This document shows positions 44,493-53,948 of a stretch of DNA of 64,000 bases, piece by piece; position 1 is the first letter of the stretch; each line of letters starts with the position of its first letter. The stretch is from Pseudomonas sp. Q1-7. GTDB taxonomy: Bacteria; Pseudomonadota; Gammaproteobacteria; Pseudomonadales; Pseudomonadaceae. The DNA is taken from NCBI RefSeq assembly GCF_028010285.1, contig NZ_CP116304.1, positions 2,062,501 through 2,126,500 on the forward strand. The letters run 5' to 3'. Under the pieces are notes generated by a model that made no database searches, was not told the origin of the DNA, and was given only the letters and a program-made list of their open reading frames with translations. A program made the translations under genes and the position numbers.

Positions 44493-46079
44493 TCAGCCTG
44501 CCCGCCCGGATAACCGGTGGCGGATCTGAATCACGATGCCTTCGGTCTGATAGCGCCTGGCCCCGGCCTCGATGCGCTGCTCGGCGCGGGTGACCCGGCT
44601 GTGGTGGCGCAGGTGTTCGAGCCAGGACTCGTCGAAGAAGAATTCGGACCAAATGCGCGGGTTCTCGGCGTCCTGCACCAGCCCCCAGGAAAACGAGCCA
44701 TTGCGCTGGCGCATGCGTCGCACTTCGGCCATGGCCGCCTGAAAGGCCGACCAATGCTCGGGGGCAATGTCGTATTCGAGGGTGACCATGACGGGCCCGC
44801 GATCAGGATCCTGGTCGGCGACTTGTATCGGCACGGGCCAGTGCAGCGAGGGCGCCAGGTCCTCCGCATCGGTAACCGGCAGCTTGAACCAGGCTGTGGC
44901 GCCAACACCCAGCAGCAAGGCTGCGGCTGCGGCACAGAGGGCCAGAGGGATCGAGCTGTGACTGGCGACGAAACCCCAGAGCATGCCGCCGGTGGCCATG
45001 CTGCCGAAGAACACCAGTATGTACACCGACAGTGCTCGAGCCTTGACCCAACTCGGCACCGAAGTTTGTGCCGCTACCTGCAGGCTGGAAAGCACGGCGA
45101 TCCAGCCTCCGCCACTCAGCAGCATTACCGGGATCAGCAGGTACAGGTCGCGCACGAAAGCCAGGGCGATTATTACCAGCGCGTACAGCAGGCTGGCCAG
45201 TGCAACCAGCCAGTCGGCGCCCATACGCGGGCGCAGGTGTGGCAGCAGCATGGCCCCGGCGACAGCCCCGATACCTACGCAGCCGAGTAGTAGACCGAAG
45301 TCAGTTGCGCTGCCATGCAGCTCGGTCCGCACGATAAGCGGCAGCAGCGACATACCCGCACTGGCGCCAAAGAAAAATGCAAAGGCGCGAACCAGTACTG
45401 CTTGCAGCGGCCTGGAGGCTCGGCTGTGGCGCCAGCCGGCACGCATCGCTCCGAACAGTCGTTCAGCCGGCATGACCGCCGGGGCAATTTCACGATGCCA
45501 GAAAAAAAGGACCGCGATCACTGCGAAGAACGACAAGGCATTGAGGGCAAAGGTCGCCCAGGGCCCGCTCAGACTGACCAGTACCCCGGCTATTGCCGGG
45601 CCGACGGCGCGCGCCACGTTGACTCCTACGCTGGACAGGGCGATGGCGGCGGGTAGCTCGGCCCTGCCCACAAGCTCAGGGATCAGGGCCGACCAGGCGG
45701 GCATCATCAAGGCCGTACCGATACCCATGCCGAGGGTCAGCAGTAACAGCAGCGGTACCGTGATCAGCCCGCCCAGCGTCAGCAGCGCCAGAGACATGGC
45801 TACCAGAGCCATCCACATCTGCACGAGCAACAGAAAGCGTCGTCGGTCCACGATATCGGCCAGAGCCCCAGCCGGCAGTGCAAGAAAGAACATGGGCGCG
45901 GAACCGGCGACCTGGACCAGTGCCACATTCATCGGGCTGGCGGACAGTGAAGTCATTAGCCATCCGGCGCCAACTTCATGCATCCAGGTGCCGATGTTCG
46001 AAGCGATACTCGCCAGCCACAGCCAGCGGAAGGTGGTTTGGCGCAGCGGACTCCAGGGTGAGAGGGCGGATTGGGGCAT
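44493..46079 (-). CDS. MFS_3 transporter fused to a C-terminal ABM-like domain
   Basis: A 528-residue protein. Residues ~1-400 are an MFS_3/EntS-like transporter (STWSPLR-like start, GTWMHEVGAGWLMTSLSASP, LPAGALADIVDRRRFLLLVQ). Residues ~415-520 form a soluble ABM-like domain (PVMVTLEYDIAPEHWSAFQA, VQDAENPRIWSEFFFDESWL, HHSRVTRAEQRIEAGARRY). This domain pairing is known in the family. Start 46079 (ATG) is chosen; TTG at 46091 has an overlapping RBS. It follows the second ABM-membrane gene on the same strand after 211 bp. Confidence 0.84.
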   Translation of the reverse strand: MPQSALSPWSPLRQTTFRWLWLASIASNIGTWMHEVGAGWLMTSLSASPMNVALVQVAGSAPMFFLALPAGALADIVDRRRFLLLVQMWMALVAMSLALLTLGGLITVPLLLLLTLGMGIGTALMMPAWSALIPELVGRAELPAAIALSSVGVNVARAVGPAIAGVLVSLSGPWATFALNALSFFAVIAVLFFWHREIAPAVMPAERLFGAMRAGWRHSRASRPLQAVLVRAFAFFFGASAGMSLLPLIVRTELHGSATDFGLLLGCVGIGAVAGAMLLPHLRPRMGADWLVALASLLYALVIIALAFVRDLYLLIPVMLLSGGGWIAVLSSLQVAAQTSVPSWVKARALSVYILVFFGSMATGGMLWGFVASHSSIPLALCAAAAALLLGVGATAWFKLPVTDAEDLAPSLHWPVPIQVADQDPDRGPVMVTLEYDIAPEHWSAFQAAMAEVRRMRQRNGSFSWGLVQDAENPRIWSEFFFDESWLEHLRHHSRVTRAEQRIEAGARRYQTEGIVIQIRHRLSGRAG

Positions 46080-46290
46080 GCTCGTGACCAACCTTTCAGG
46101 AGATATTCGAGGATCAAGTTAAGGCGGACGACGTCGGCCCCAGCTTGTGCGTTGTGAGGTGGAACAGCGTCAAAGAGTTGCGTCTCGCTGAGAACATGGC
46201 GCAAGCCGATACCGTGCTCTCCGTGGCGTTCTTCCTCGCCTTACTGCGGCGGACGGTATCGCTGGCGGAGTCCATGGGGTTCCCGCGCTC

Positions 46291-46830
46291 TCAACTTGGG
46301 TTTAGCCAGGCGTCGAATAGAGCGGTGACTGTGGGCATGAACAGATAGACGACCAACACAACGATGCTCAGCGTGATCAGCACATTGCTCGGGACATAGC
46401 CTCCTAGCCACGGAAGACCAGCAAACACCGGTTGCCACAGCAGTGGCACCAGGAGGCTCAGGGGCAGGATCACCAGATAGGTGACGCAGGCTTGCTTCCA
46501 GCGTGGTGGTGACACCGCAGAGCTCGGGGCAAACCAAAACTCACGGCTGGTCTCGGCTTCTGTCTGGTCGCCTTCGGTCAGCAGCGGCGCCACTTCGTTG
46601 ACGAGGTGCCGACGCTCGCTGGAGTCCAGCCAGCACTGCAGCTCGTGAGTACCGGCAAAGCGCAGCACGCAGACGAACCGATCCAGATCGCGTATCACGT
46701 TCACCCCCAGATGGCCTGGGTAGGTGCTGGCGATGCGGGTGGTGCGCCGTAGCCATTGTTCGTAGGCATCTTCCCGTCCCGCTTTGATCCTGTGGCGCAC
46801 GATCAATGTGACTATGCCGAGTTCGTCCAT
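46291..46830 (-). CDS. Membrane-anchored ABM-fold protein 2
   Basis: A 179-residue paralogue of the protein at 40414 with the same plan: N-terminal ABM-like domain (LGIVTLIVRHRIKAGREDAY, HLGVNVIRDLDRFVCVLRFA) and two C-terminal membrane helices (VTYLVILPLSLLVPLLW, LITLSIVVLVVYLFMPTV). The KQACVT...LPL and VVYLFMP segments are almost identical in the two. It lies upstream of the MFS-ABM fusion on the same strand. Function unknown. Confidence 0.8.
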   Translation of the reverse strand: MDELGIVTLIVRHRIKAGREDAYEQWLRRTTRIASTYPGHLGVNVIRDLDRFVCVLRFAGTHELQCWLDSSERRHLVNEVAPLLTEGDQTEAETSREFWFAPSSAVSPPRWKQACVTYLVILPLSLLVPLLWQPVFAGLPWLGGYVPSNVLITLSIVVLVVYLFMPTVTALFDAWLNPS

Positions 46831-46936
46831 TGGCAGGTCCCGCGGTGGTTCACGCCGTCATCATGCCGGATCGCCTTGCCGAGGGGATCGGCGAGGCACT
46901 GACCGATGTCGAGGGGGCCGAAATGATAGCCAAACC

Positions 46937-47953
46937 CTATTGCAGGTGTTTCTTTAGCTCTGCTCCGGCTTGCAGCATCGCCGATTGCGCGCCGCTGATA
47001 TGGGCCAGCGGGTTGAGCAGGCCGAAGTCGTGAATCATTCCGTTGTAGCGGGTGGCGGTGACCGCGACGCCGGCGGTATCGAGTTTGCGTGCGTAGGCTT
47101 CACCCTCATCGCGCAGCACGTCGAACTCGGCTGTCTGGATCAGCGCGGGTGGCAGCCCCTGAAGCTGCTCGAGCGAGGCGCGCAAAGGCGAGGCAAGGAT
47201 TTCCGCACGTTGCTGGTTGTCGGTGGTGTAGTTGTCCCAGAACCACTTCATCAGCGGTTTGGTCAGGAAATGGCCTTGGGCAAACTGGTTGTAGGAGGCG
47301 GTTTCCAGGTTGGCGTCCGTTACCGGCCAGAGCAGGGCCTGGAAGCGGATCTGCGGGGTGCCCTTTTCCTTGGCCATCAGGCTCACCACCGCTGCCATAT
47401 TGCCGCCGACGCTGTTGCCGGCTACCGCCAGGCGTGAAGCGTCGACTGATATCTCCTCGCCATGCTCGGCCACCCAGCGCGTAGCGGCATAGGCCTGATT
47501 GATCGCGGTGGGGTAGTGTGCCTCCGGCGAGGGGGTGTAACCGACATAGACAGCGACCGCCCCGGAGTTCACAACCAGGTCGCGAATCAAGCGTGCGTGG
47601 GTCGGGTAGTCGCCGAGGACCCAGCCACCGCCATGGAAGAACATGAACACCGGCAGCTTGCCCGTGGCCCCTTCGGGACGAACGATGGTCAGTTTGATCG
47701 GCTGACCACTCACCTGGATGGTCTTTTCCTCGGTGCGGATTCCGGAGAGGTCGACTTTTACCGAGGCCTGCGCACCGACCAGAACGGCACGCGCCTCCTG
47801 CGCGGTCATCTCCTCCAGCGGCTTGCCGCCACCCGCCTCCAGGGCCTGGAGAAAATTCTGGGTGTCCTGCTCGACGCCGGGGCTCCCGGCCGCCCAGGCA
47901 AGGCTGCTGGCAAGGCTGAGTGCAGCGACGATTGGGCTTCTTGGCAGGCTCAT
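46937..47953 (-). CDS. Exported HSL-type alpha/beta-hydrolase
   Basis: A 338-residue esterase/lipase of the hormone-sensitive-lipase family. Signal peptide is SPIVAALSLASSLAWAAG. The oxyanion motif is FFHGGGWVLGD, the nucleophile Ser is in VAGNSVGGNMAA (GxSxG), the Asp is in EFDVLRDEGEAYA and the His in YNGMIHDFGLLN. GGGGAG precedes the ATG at 47953. It should hydrolyse small carboxylic esters in the periplasm or outside. It is divergent from the large winged-helix ATPase regulator at 48209. Confidence 0.88.
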   Translation of the reverse strand: MSLPRSPIVAALSLASSLAWAAGSPGVEQDTQNFLQALEAGGGKPLEEMTAQEARAVLVGAQASVKVDLSGIRTEEKTIQVSGQPIKLTIVRPEGATGKLPVFMFFHGGGWVLGDYPTHARLIRDLVVNSGAVAVYVGYTPSPEAHYPTAINQAYAATRWVAEHGEEISVDASRLAVAGNSVGGNMAAVVSLMAKEKGTPQIRFQALLWPVTDANLETASYNQFAQGHFLTKPLMKWFWDNYTTDNQQRAEILASPLRASLEQLQGLPPALIQTAEFDVLRDEGEAYARKLDTAGVAVTATRYNGMIHDFGLLNPLAHISGAQSAMLQAGAELKKHLQ

Positions 47954-48208
47954 GATTTGTCTCCCCTTAATGATTGAGCGAGATACCACCTCCGGGTGGC
48001 CTCGGGTGCATGGTGTCAGGGAGACATCCTTCGCCTTGCTCGAGCATTTGGACGAGTTAATGCTTGTTAATCCTCGTTGTTTCGCCGACTTGTCCCGCTT
48101 TCCTCACTCGCTGCGCTCTTGCGCCCCTCCGAATGTCCCAGCACCATGATGGGAAATGGTGTCGCGAGCCATAGCAGCCCGTCACTCGACAGACACAGGT
48201 ATTCGCAC

Positions 48209-51076
48209 ATGGCGTTTGACGGAATTACCGGCGTGGCAGGAGCCGAATCAGCGGTAGGAGGGGCCCAGCAGCGGAGAGCTGGTGTCGCAGACCGTGTGGC
48301 TCGCATTGGCGCCTACGAAGTATTCGCTCACAAGCGCCTGGTGCTGGCTGACGGCCGCCCCGTGCATTTGGGCAGCCGCGCATTGGACATCTTGCTGGTT
48401 CTGTTGGAGCACGCCGGTGGTGTGGTCAGCAAGGAGCAATTGATCGCTCGGGTGTGGCCCGACAGTGTCGTGGAAGAGATCAACTTGCGGGTGCATATTG
48501 CCGCCCTGCGTAAGGCGCTGGGAGATGGCCGCGACGGCCAGCGCTATATTGCGACCGTTCCCCTGCGTGGCTACTGCCTGGTTGCTCCGATCGCCTGGCA
48601 GGAGCCGGCGAAAGATGCAATCAGGTCAGCGGAACACAATCTTCCCCGGCGCCTGAGCCCTATGGTCGGACGCAGCGAGGTCGTCGACAGGTTGGTTCGG
48701 CAACTGCGTCATCAGCGATTCATCACACTGGTGGGCCCGGGAGGGATTGGCAAGACCACGGTCGCTCTGCACGTCGCAGATCGACTTCTGGCGGACTACC
48801 CGCAGGGCGTCCGACTACTCGACTTGGCCCCGCTCGACAAAGCGGAGCAGCTACCGTCGACACTTGCCGCTGAACTCAACGCGCCTTTGCATGGCGAGGA
48901 GCCGATGCCCCAGTTGGTCGGCTACCTGCGCGACCGGCATATGCTGCTGGTCCTCGATAACTGCGAACACCTGATCGATGCGGTAGCCGACTTTGCCGAA
49001 ACGCTGCTCAAGTCGGCTCCGCGCCTCGACGTCCTGGCCACCAGTCGTGAAGTTCTGCGCGCCGAGGGGGAGCAGGTGCATCGCCTGGGCCCACTTGCCT
49101 GCCCGCCACCCACTTTGGCCATGACGCAGGCGCAGGCGTTGAGTTTCCCTGCGCTACAGCTGCTTCTTGAGCGGGCCGCCGACAACCAGGGACGCTTCGA
49201 GTTGAACGACAGTGACTTACCGCTAGCCGCTGAGCTCTGCCGACGCCTCGACGGCATTCCCCTGGCGATCGAGCTGGCCGCTGCACAACTTGGCGCCTTG
49301 GGACTCACCGGTGTGCTATCGCAGTTGGCCGACTGTTTTCGTTTGCTCAGCAGGGGGCGCCGTACCGCTCCCGCCCGCCAGCAAACCCTGCGCGCTACCT
49401 TGGAATGGAGCCATGAGCTTCTTCCGGAGCGTGAGAAGGCCTGCCTGCGCCGGCTGAGTGTGTTCCCCGCCAGCTTCACCCTGGACGCCGCTGCCGCGTT
49501 GATGGGAGATGACCAGGACGCGCCGCTGCTGTGCACAGCGCTGGGCCAGTTGGTGGCCAAGTCGCTGGTGAACGCGGACCTTGGCGACGAGCAATCCTGT
49601 TACCGTCTGCTGGACACGACCCGCACCTACGCATTGGAAAAGCTTCGTGCTGCTGCAGAAGAGGAGACCGTGCGCCGACGGCACGCAGATTACTGCCTGA
49701 CCCTGATGAACCGAGCCTATCAGGAGTTGGCTGCCGCTCCTGACAGAGAGAGGATCAGGCGCTTGGCACCGCACCTGGACGATCTGCGTGCTGCGCTCGA
49801 CTGGAGTTTCGAGGCGCCAGGTGATGAAGCGCTCGCCATTCACCTCACTGTCTGTTCGACACCGCTTTGGCAGGAGCTGTTTCTTCTCAAGGAACACAGC
49901 CGCTATGTGGTCAGGGCACTGGCCAAGCTGCGGGCCGTCGATCAGCCCTGCCCAATCCTGCAGATGAAGCTCAAGCTCGTGTTAGGCAGCGTCTGGTACC
50001 ACACGCGCGGTGGCACCCTGGACACCATCGACGCCTTCGTGAGTGCAGGGCGGCAGGCGGAACGCTGCCAGGACCTGGCCGGACAACTCATGGCCGCGTC
50101 GGGGCTCATGGCTGTCAACCTGAGTCGCGCCGACTACTTGGCTGCGCTTGAGCAGACTCGTCACTTTGACCGGCTTTGTCTGCGTGACGGCGCCGAAATG
50201 GCGCTGAGCTTGCAACGCCTGAGTGGCCTGGCTCAGCACTTTGCCGGCAACCAATTGCAGGCCAAGCGGCATGCTGTCTCCGCGCTGGCGCAAATCGAGC
50301 GGAACCCGTCTGCCTGCCAATATACGAACGGCTTTGGCGTGCAGTACGACCAGCAGGTCGCCGCCCTTACTCTGCTGGCCCGCATCCTTTGGTTGCAGGG
50401 CTTTCCGGAGCAGGCCTGGCAACGGGCGCTTCAGGCTCTCGATGTGGCCAAACGCCGCGAGCACGGGACCTCTCTGTGCTACACGCTGACGCTATCGACC
50501 TGGGTGATCGCCCGTTACAACGGGAATGTCGAGGCCAGCCGTGAGCTGCTCGAGTTGCTGCTGGAGCAGACTCGCAGGCTCTCCATGAACATGTTCCTCG
50601 GCTGGGCCCAGCATTACGCGCGCGAAACATTGATGCCTGGGGTGCCTCTGGGGAATGAACCAGCCTTGCCGGGCGACGGCCTGATCAAAGACATCATGGT
50701 TACCCTGAATCCTGCCTATGCCGACGACACGTTGCTCGCACGTGCACGATCCTGCCAGGCCGGCTGGGTCACCGCGGAAGTGCTACGCGTCGAGGCCGAG
50801 GCTCTGCTCAACAGTGAGGTTCAGGACCTGGTCGGAGCGGAAGCCCTCCTCGCCCAGGCGCTGAACATAGCCGGCGAACAAGGTGCACTGGCCTGGGAGC
50901 TCCGCGCTGCCTGCAGCCTCGCACGCCTGTGGCAACAACGAGGACGCTGGCATGACGCCCACGCACTGCTCGAGCGAGTGTATGGGCGTTTCACCGAGGG
51001 GTTTGCCACCCCTGACCTGCTGGCGGCGGGGCAACTGCTCGACGAGTGTTCAGCGGTGCTCGACGCCTCCGTCTGA
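48209..51076 (+). CDS. Winged-helix/ATPase regulator 2 (long form)
   Basis: A ~955-residue regulator: an OmpR-type winged helix (about residues 35-120), a STAND-type ATPase (about 140-470; Walker A GPGGIGKTT, Walker B LLVLDNCEH), then ~450 residues of helical repeats resembling TPR or MalT-like domains. Of the three related proteins in the window it is the only one with this C-terminal sensor-like part. The ATG at 48209 is favoured; earlier in-frame starts lack an RBS and run into the divergent gene's leader. Divergent from the esterase gene, its likely target. Confidence 0.85.
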   Translation: MAFDGITGVAGAESAVGGAQQRRAGVADRVARIGAYEVFAHKRLVLADGRPVHLGSRALDILLVLLEHAGGVVSKEQLIARVWPDSVVEEINLRVHIAALRKALGDGRDGQRYIATVPLRGYCLVAPIAWQEPAKDAIRSAEHNLPRRLSPMVGRSEVVDRLVRQLRHQRFITLVGPGGIGKTTVALHVADRLLADYPQGVRLLDLAPLDKAEQLPSTLAAELNAPLHGEEPMPQLVGYLRDRHMLLVLDNCEHLIDAVADFAETLLKSAPRLDVLATSREVLRAEGEQVHRLGPLACPPPTLAMTQAQALSFPALQLLLERAADNQGRFELNDSDLPLAAELCRRLDGIPLAIELAAAQLGALGLTGVLSQLADCFRLLSRGRRTAPARQQTLRATLEWSHELLPEREKACLRRLSVFPASFTLDAAAALMGDDQDAPLLCTALGQLVAKSLVNADLGDEQSCYRLLDTTRTYALEKLRAAAEEETVRRRHADYCLTLMNRAYQELAAAPDRERIRRLAPHLDDLRAALDWSFEAPGDEALAIHLTVCSTPLWQELFLLKEHSRYVVRALAKLRAVDQPCPILQMKLKLVLGSVWYHTRGGTLDTIDAFVSAGRQAERCQDLAGQLMAASGLMAVNLSRADYLAALEQTRHFDRLCLRDGAEMALSLQRLSGLAQHFAGNQLQAKRHAVSALAQIERNPSACQYTNGFGVQYDQQVAALTLLARILWLQGFPEQAWQRALQALDVAKRREHGTSLCYTLTLSTWVIARYNGNVEASRELLELLLEQTRRLSMNMFLGWAQHYARETLMPGVPLGNEPALPGDGLIKDIMVTLNPAYADDTLLARARSCQAGWVTAEVLRVEAEALLNSEVQDLVGAEALLAQALNIAGEQGALAWELRAACSLARLWQQRGRWHDAHALLERVYGRFTEGFATPDLLAAGQLLDECSAVLDASV

Positions 51077-51083
51077 ACCGCAT

Positions 51084-52523
51084 TTAGACCAGCCCTGAGT
51101 CACCAGGATTGTCGGTCTCGTGGCTGTCCCTCAGCCTCTCCAGCGCGTAGGCACGGGAAAGGTTCAGCAAGCGGTAGTGCACCACGGAGTCGACTAGCTC
51201 CACCTCCAACCAGGACTTGGCCACCAACTGGGTAATGGCCTCGAACACCTGCGCCTCGTCGAGTTGCATACCACTAATGAGATTCAGCGCCATATCCAGT
51301 GAAAGCGCTGACTTGAACACCGAAAACCTTTGCAGCACGGTTTTCTCAGACGGACCGAGCAGCGCATAGCTCCAGTCCAGCGTCGCCCGCAGAGACTGAT
51401 GGCGTGACGCTGCCGTTCTGCGTCCGTGGGTCAGCAACTGTAGGCAGTGCTCCAATTGCCCCAACAAGCCATGCAGGCCCAGCGTACCAACCTGGGCGGT
51501 GGCCAGTTCAATTGCCAGCGGCATACCGTCCAGCCGCCGGCAAATTTCGATGACCACGGCGACATCCTGTTCGTGCAGGACAAAACCAGGCAGGTGCGCT
51601 GTTAATCGGGCGACGAACAGTTGGACCGCCGAACAGCCCATGACTGCTTCGATGGTCGACGATCTTGGTGGGATCGTCAGTGCGTCAAGCCGTTGTACGC
51701 ATTCGCCATCACTCAACAGCGGTTCACGGCTGGTCGCCAGGATGGTCAGCTGCGGCGCGCTCCTGAGAAGGCCTTCGACCAGTGCGGCGCAGTGCTCGAT
51801 CAGATGCTCGCAGTTATCCAGCACCAGCAGCGTCTGGCGAGCGTTCAGGGAGCTACCAAGGTCACACGGGGCGTGTTCGCAGAGCGGCGCAAGGCCGAGT
51901 GTGCTGGCAACCTTGGCCGCGATCAGGGTTGGGTCGAACAGGCCACTGAGGTCGATGAAGTAGACACCATCGCGGTAGTGCGGCAACACCATCTCAGCCA
52001 GCCGCAGCGCTACGGTCGTCTTACCTATCCCGCCTGCTCCGACCAGCGTCATCAGACGGCGCGTTGGTAACTTGCGGGCTAGCTCGTCGACGACAGCATC
52101 GCGCCCAACGATTGGCGAAAGGCGCCCCGGCAGATTGTGTGGCAGCTTGTAGCTCGGCTCATCGGATATCGAATCGTCGGAGTGGGTGAGTTGTACGTCA
52201 GCGACGAAGCTGTAGCCGCGCTGCGGGACATTGGCAATGTAGTGCTTGCCGTCTTTGCCGTCGGATAGGGCGCGGCGCAGAGCGGCGATATGTACGCGAA
52301 GATTGATTTCCTCGACTACCGTCGCGGGCCAGACGCGAGCCAGAATGGTCTCCTTACTGACCACGTTGCCGGCGTGCTCGAGCAGTAGGTGGAGGATGTC
52401 CAGAGCTCGGCTGCCCACCCGCAGCGGTCGATCTCCCTGGAGAATCAGGCGACGTTGGACGTAGTAGTGGAAGGGGCCAAATTCCATCACCGCATCGGTC
52501 TGGATAGTTCTGAGTTTGTTCAC
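51084..52523 (-). CDS. Winged-helix/ATPase regulator 3 (short form)
   Basis: A 479-residue protein with the same plan as the gene at 38506: winged helix (MEFGPFHYYVQRRLILQGDR, SRALDILHLLLEHAGNVVSK), then an ATPase with GAGGIGKTT and LLVLDNCEH, ending ALERLRDSHETD without helical repeats. The start is uncertain: GTG at 52523 gives the same N-terminal length as the relatives, ATG at 52487 is possible. It converges with the long regulator, stop to stop 7 bp apart. Confidence 0.82.
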   Translation of the reverse strand: MNKLRTIQTDAVMEFGPFHYYVQRRLILQGDRPLRVGSRALDILHLLLEHAGNVVSKETILARVWPATVVEEINLRVHIAALRRALSDGKDGKHYIANVPQRGYSFVADVQLTHSDDSISDEPSYKLPHNLPGRLSPIVGRDAVVDELARKLPTRRLMTLVGAGGIGKTTVALRLAEMVLPHYRDGVYFIDLSGLFDPTLIAAKVASTLGLAPLCEHAPCDLGSSLNARQTLLVLDNCEHLIEHCAALVEGLLRSAPQLTILATSREPLLSDGECVQRLDALTIPPRSSTIEAVMGCSAVQLFVARLTAHLPGFVLHEQDVAVVIEICRRLDGMPLAIELATAQVGTLGLHGLLGQLEHCLQLLTHGRRTAASRHQSLRATLDWSYALLGPSEKTVLQRFSVFKSALSLDMALNLISGMQLDEAQVFEAITQLVAKSWLEVELVDSVVHYRLLNLSRAYALERLRDSHETDNPGDSGLV

Positions 52524-52712
52524 GCAATCACAAGCGTCGAAACACCCGGCCAGGTTAACCGCAGCCAACTACACGCAACGCTATCTCCCACCCGAGATCG
52601 ATCGCCCCTCCAATTCAAAGCTTTCCCATAGGATGTCAGTCACTCACGATCGGACAACGCCGAATAGGGGCCGTAGACGGCCAATCAAAGGCCCTATACG
52701 GACATCACATGC

Positions 52713-53663
52713 CTAGCTGAATTGGTGCCGGTATTGCGTGGGCGTAAGTCCGAGCTTGTCGCTAAACAGTGCACGCATCTGCCGCGCGCTACCGAAGCCG
52801 CTGTGATAGGCCACTGTCTTCAGCGGCATTTCACTGGTTTCCAGCAGGTTACGGGCGCGGTCGATGCGCGCGCGCTGAACGAACTCCATGGGGGTCATGT
52901 TCACATCGCGGCTGAATACTCTGGAGAAGTGGCGCGGACTCATGGCTGCGAGGCAAGCCAAGCGCTCGACGCTAAGGTCCTCGGTCACATTGTCCAGCAC
53001 GTACTGCTGAACCTTGGTGATGGGAGAGTCATCCTTGGCCAATGCGCTGACCAGAGGACTGAACTGCATCTGCCCGCCCTGGCGCTTCATCACCACCAGC
53101 AGCACTTTGGCGACCGCGAGCGCAATCTCCCTTCCGTGATCCTCCGCTACTATGGACAGCGCCAGATCTATCCCGGTCGTGACTCCACCGGAGGTGATGA
53201 GGTTGCCGTCCCTGACGAAGACCTGATCCGTTTCGATCTTTGCCTTGGGGAAGCGCTCGGATAGCAGTTCGATGTACTTCCAGTGAGTGGTGACGTGACG
53301 ACCGTCCAGTAACTCAGCCTGTCCCAGGATGAAGGCGCCCGTGCAGACAGATGCCAGACATCTGGTCTGGGGTGCCACGGCACGCAGCCAGTGCTGCAGT
53401 CGTGGGAACTCCTGGTTGTATGCGCCAGGCCCGCCAGGCACCAGCAACACGTCATAGGCGTCGGGCGCGTTATCGATGAGCGTGTCGGCGGTAAGCGCTA
53501 TCCCATTGGAGGCGCGTACACGCAACTCATCCGAGCAGATTGTGATGATCTCGTACCAGTTCGCCGGATCCAGGTAGCGATTGGCAATCGAAAAGACCTC
53601 TACCGGCCCGGCCACATCGAGTAGCAACAGGTCCTGGAACAACACGACAGCGACAGATTTCAT
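52713..53663 (-). CDS. GlxA-family (DJ-1/PfpI plus AraC) regulator
   Basis: A 316-residue protein with an N-terminal DJ-1/PfpI-like domain (VVLFQDLLLLDVAGPVEVFS, VLLVPGGPGAYN, LASVCTGAFILGQAELLDGR with the conserved Cys, THWKYIELL) and a C-terminal AraC domain (LSVERLACLAAMSPRHFSRV). The family includes GlxA, CdhR and GbdR, which regulate catabolism of betaine or carnitine-like compounds. The target is not evident; it is the last intact gene before the IS5 element. Confidence 0.88.
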   Translation of the reverse strand: MKSVAVVLFQDLLLLDVAGPVEVFSIANRYLDPANWYEIITICSDELRVRASNGIALTADTLIDNAPDAYDVLLVPGGPGAYNQEFPRLQHWLRAVAPQTRCLASVCTGAFILGQAELLDGRHVTTHWKYIELLSERFPKAKIETDQVFVRDGNLITSGGVTTGIDLALSIVAEDHGREIALAVAKVLLVVMKRQGGQMQFSPLVSALAKDDSPITKVQQYVLDNVTEDLSVERLACLAAMSPRHFSRVFSRDVNMTPMEFVQRARIDRARNLLETSEMPLKTVAYHSGFGSARQMRALFSDKLGLTPTQYRHQFS

Positions 53664-53948
53664 AGGGATTCAACCTGCGTGGGTAGCTTTTTTCAGATCG
53701 CTCGCTTGGTTGGAAAGCGTCGAGTCGAAAGCTGCGGTTTTGGAAGGTCGATCTGTATTTTTAACCAGCGCGCCAGGGGTAGCCAGGCTGATTGGCAACC
53801 TGGAGGACGTCACACTGACGGCCAGACGCGCGGCAATAGTTGGTATCTGGCCGACCAGGCAAGCTCTCAGCGCCTGTCGCTAGATCCGATGCTCGCAAGA
53901 TGAGAGGCATGTGCATGTCCTGGAAGGCCAACAATGGCTCCAGCTTGC

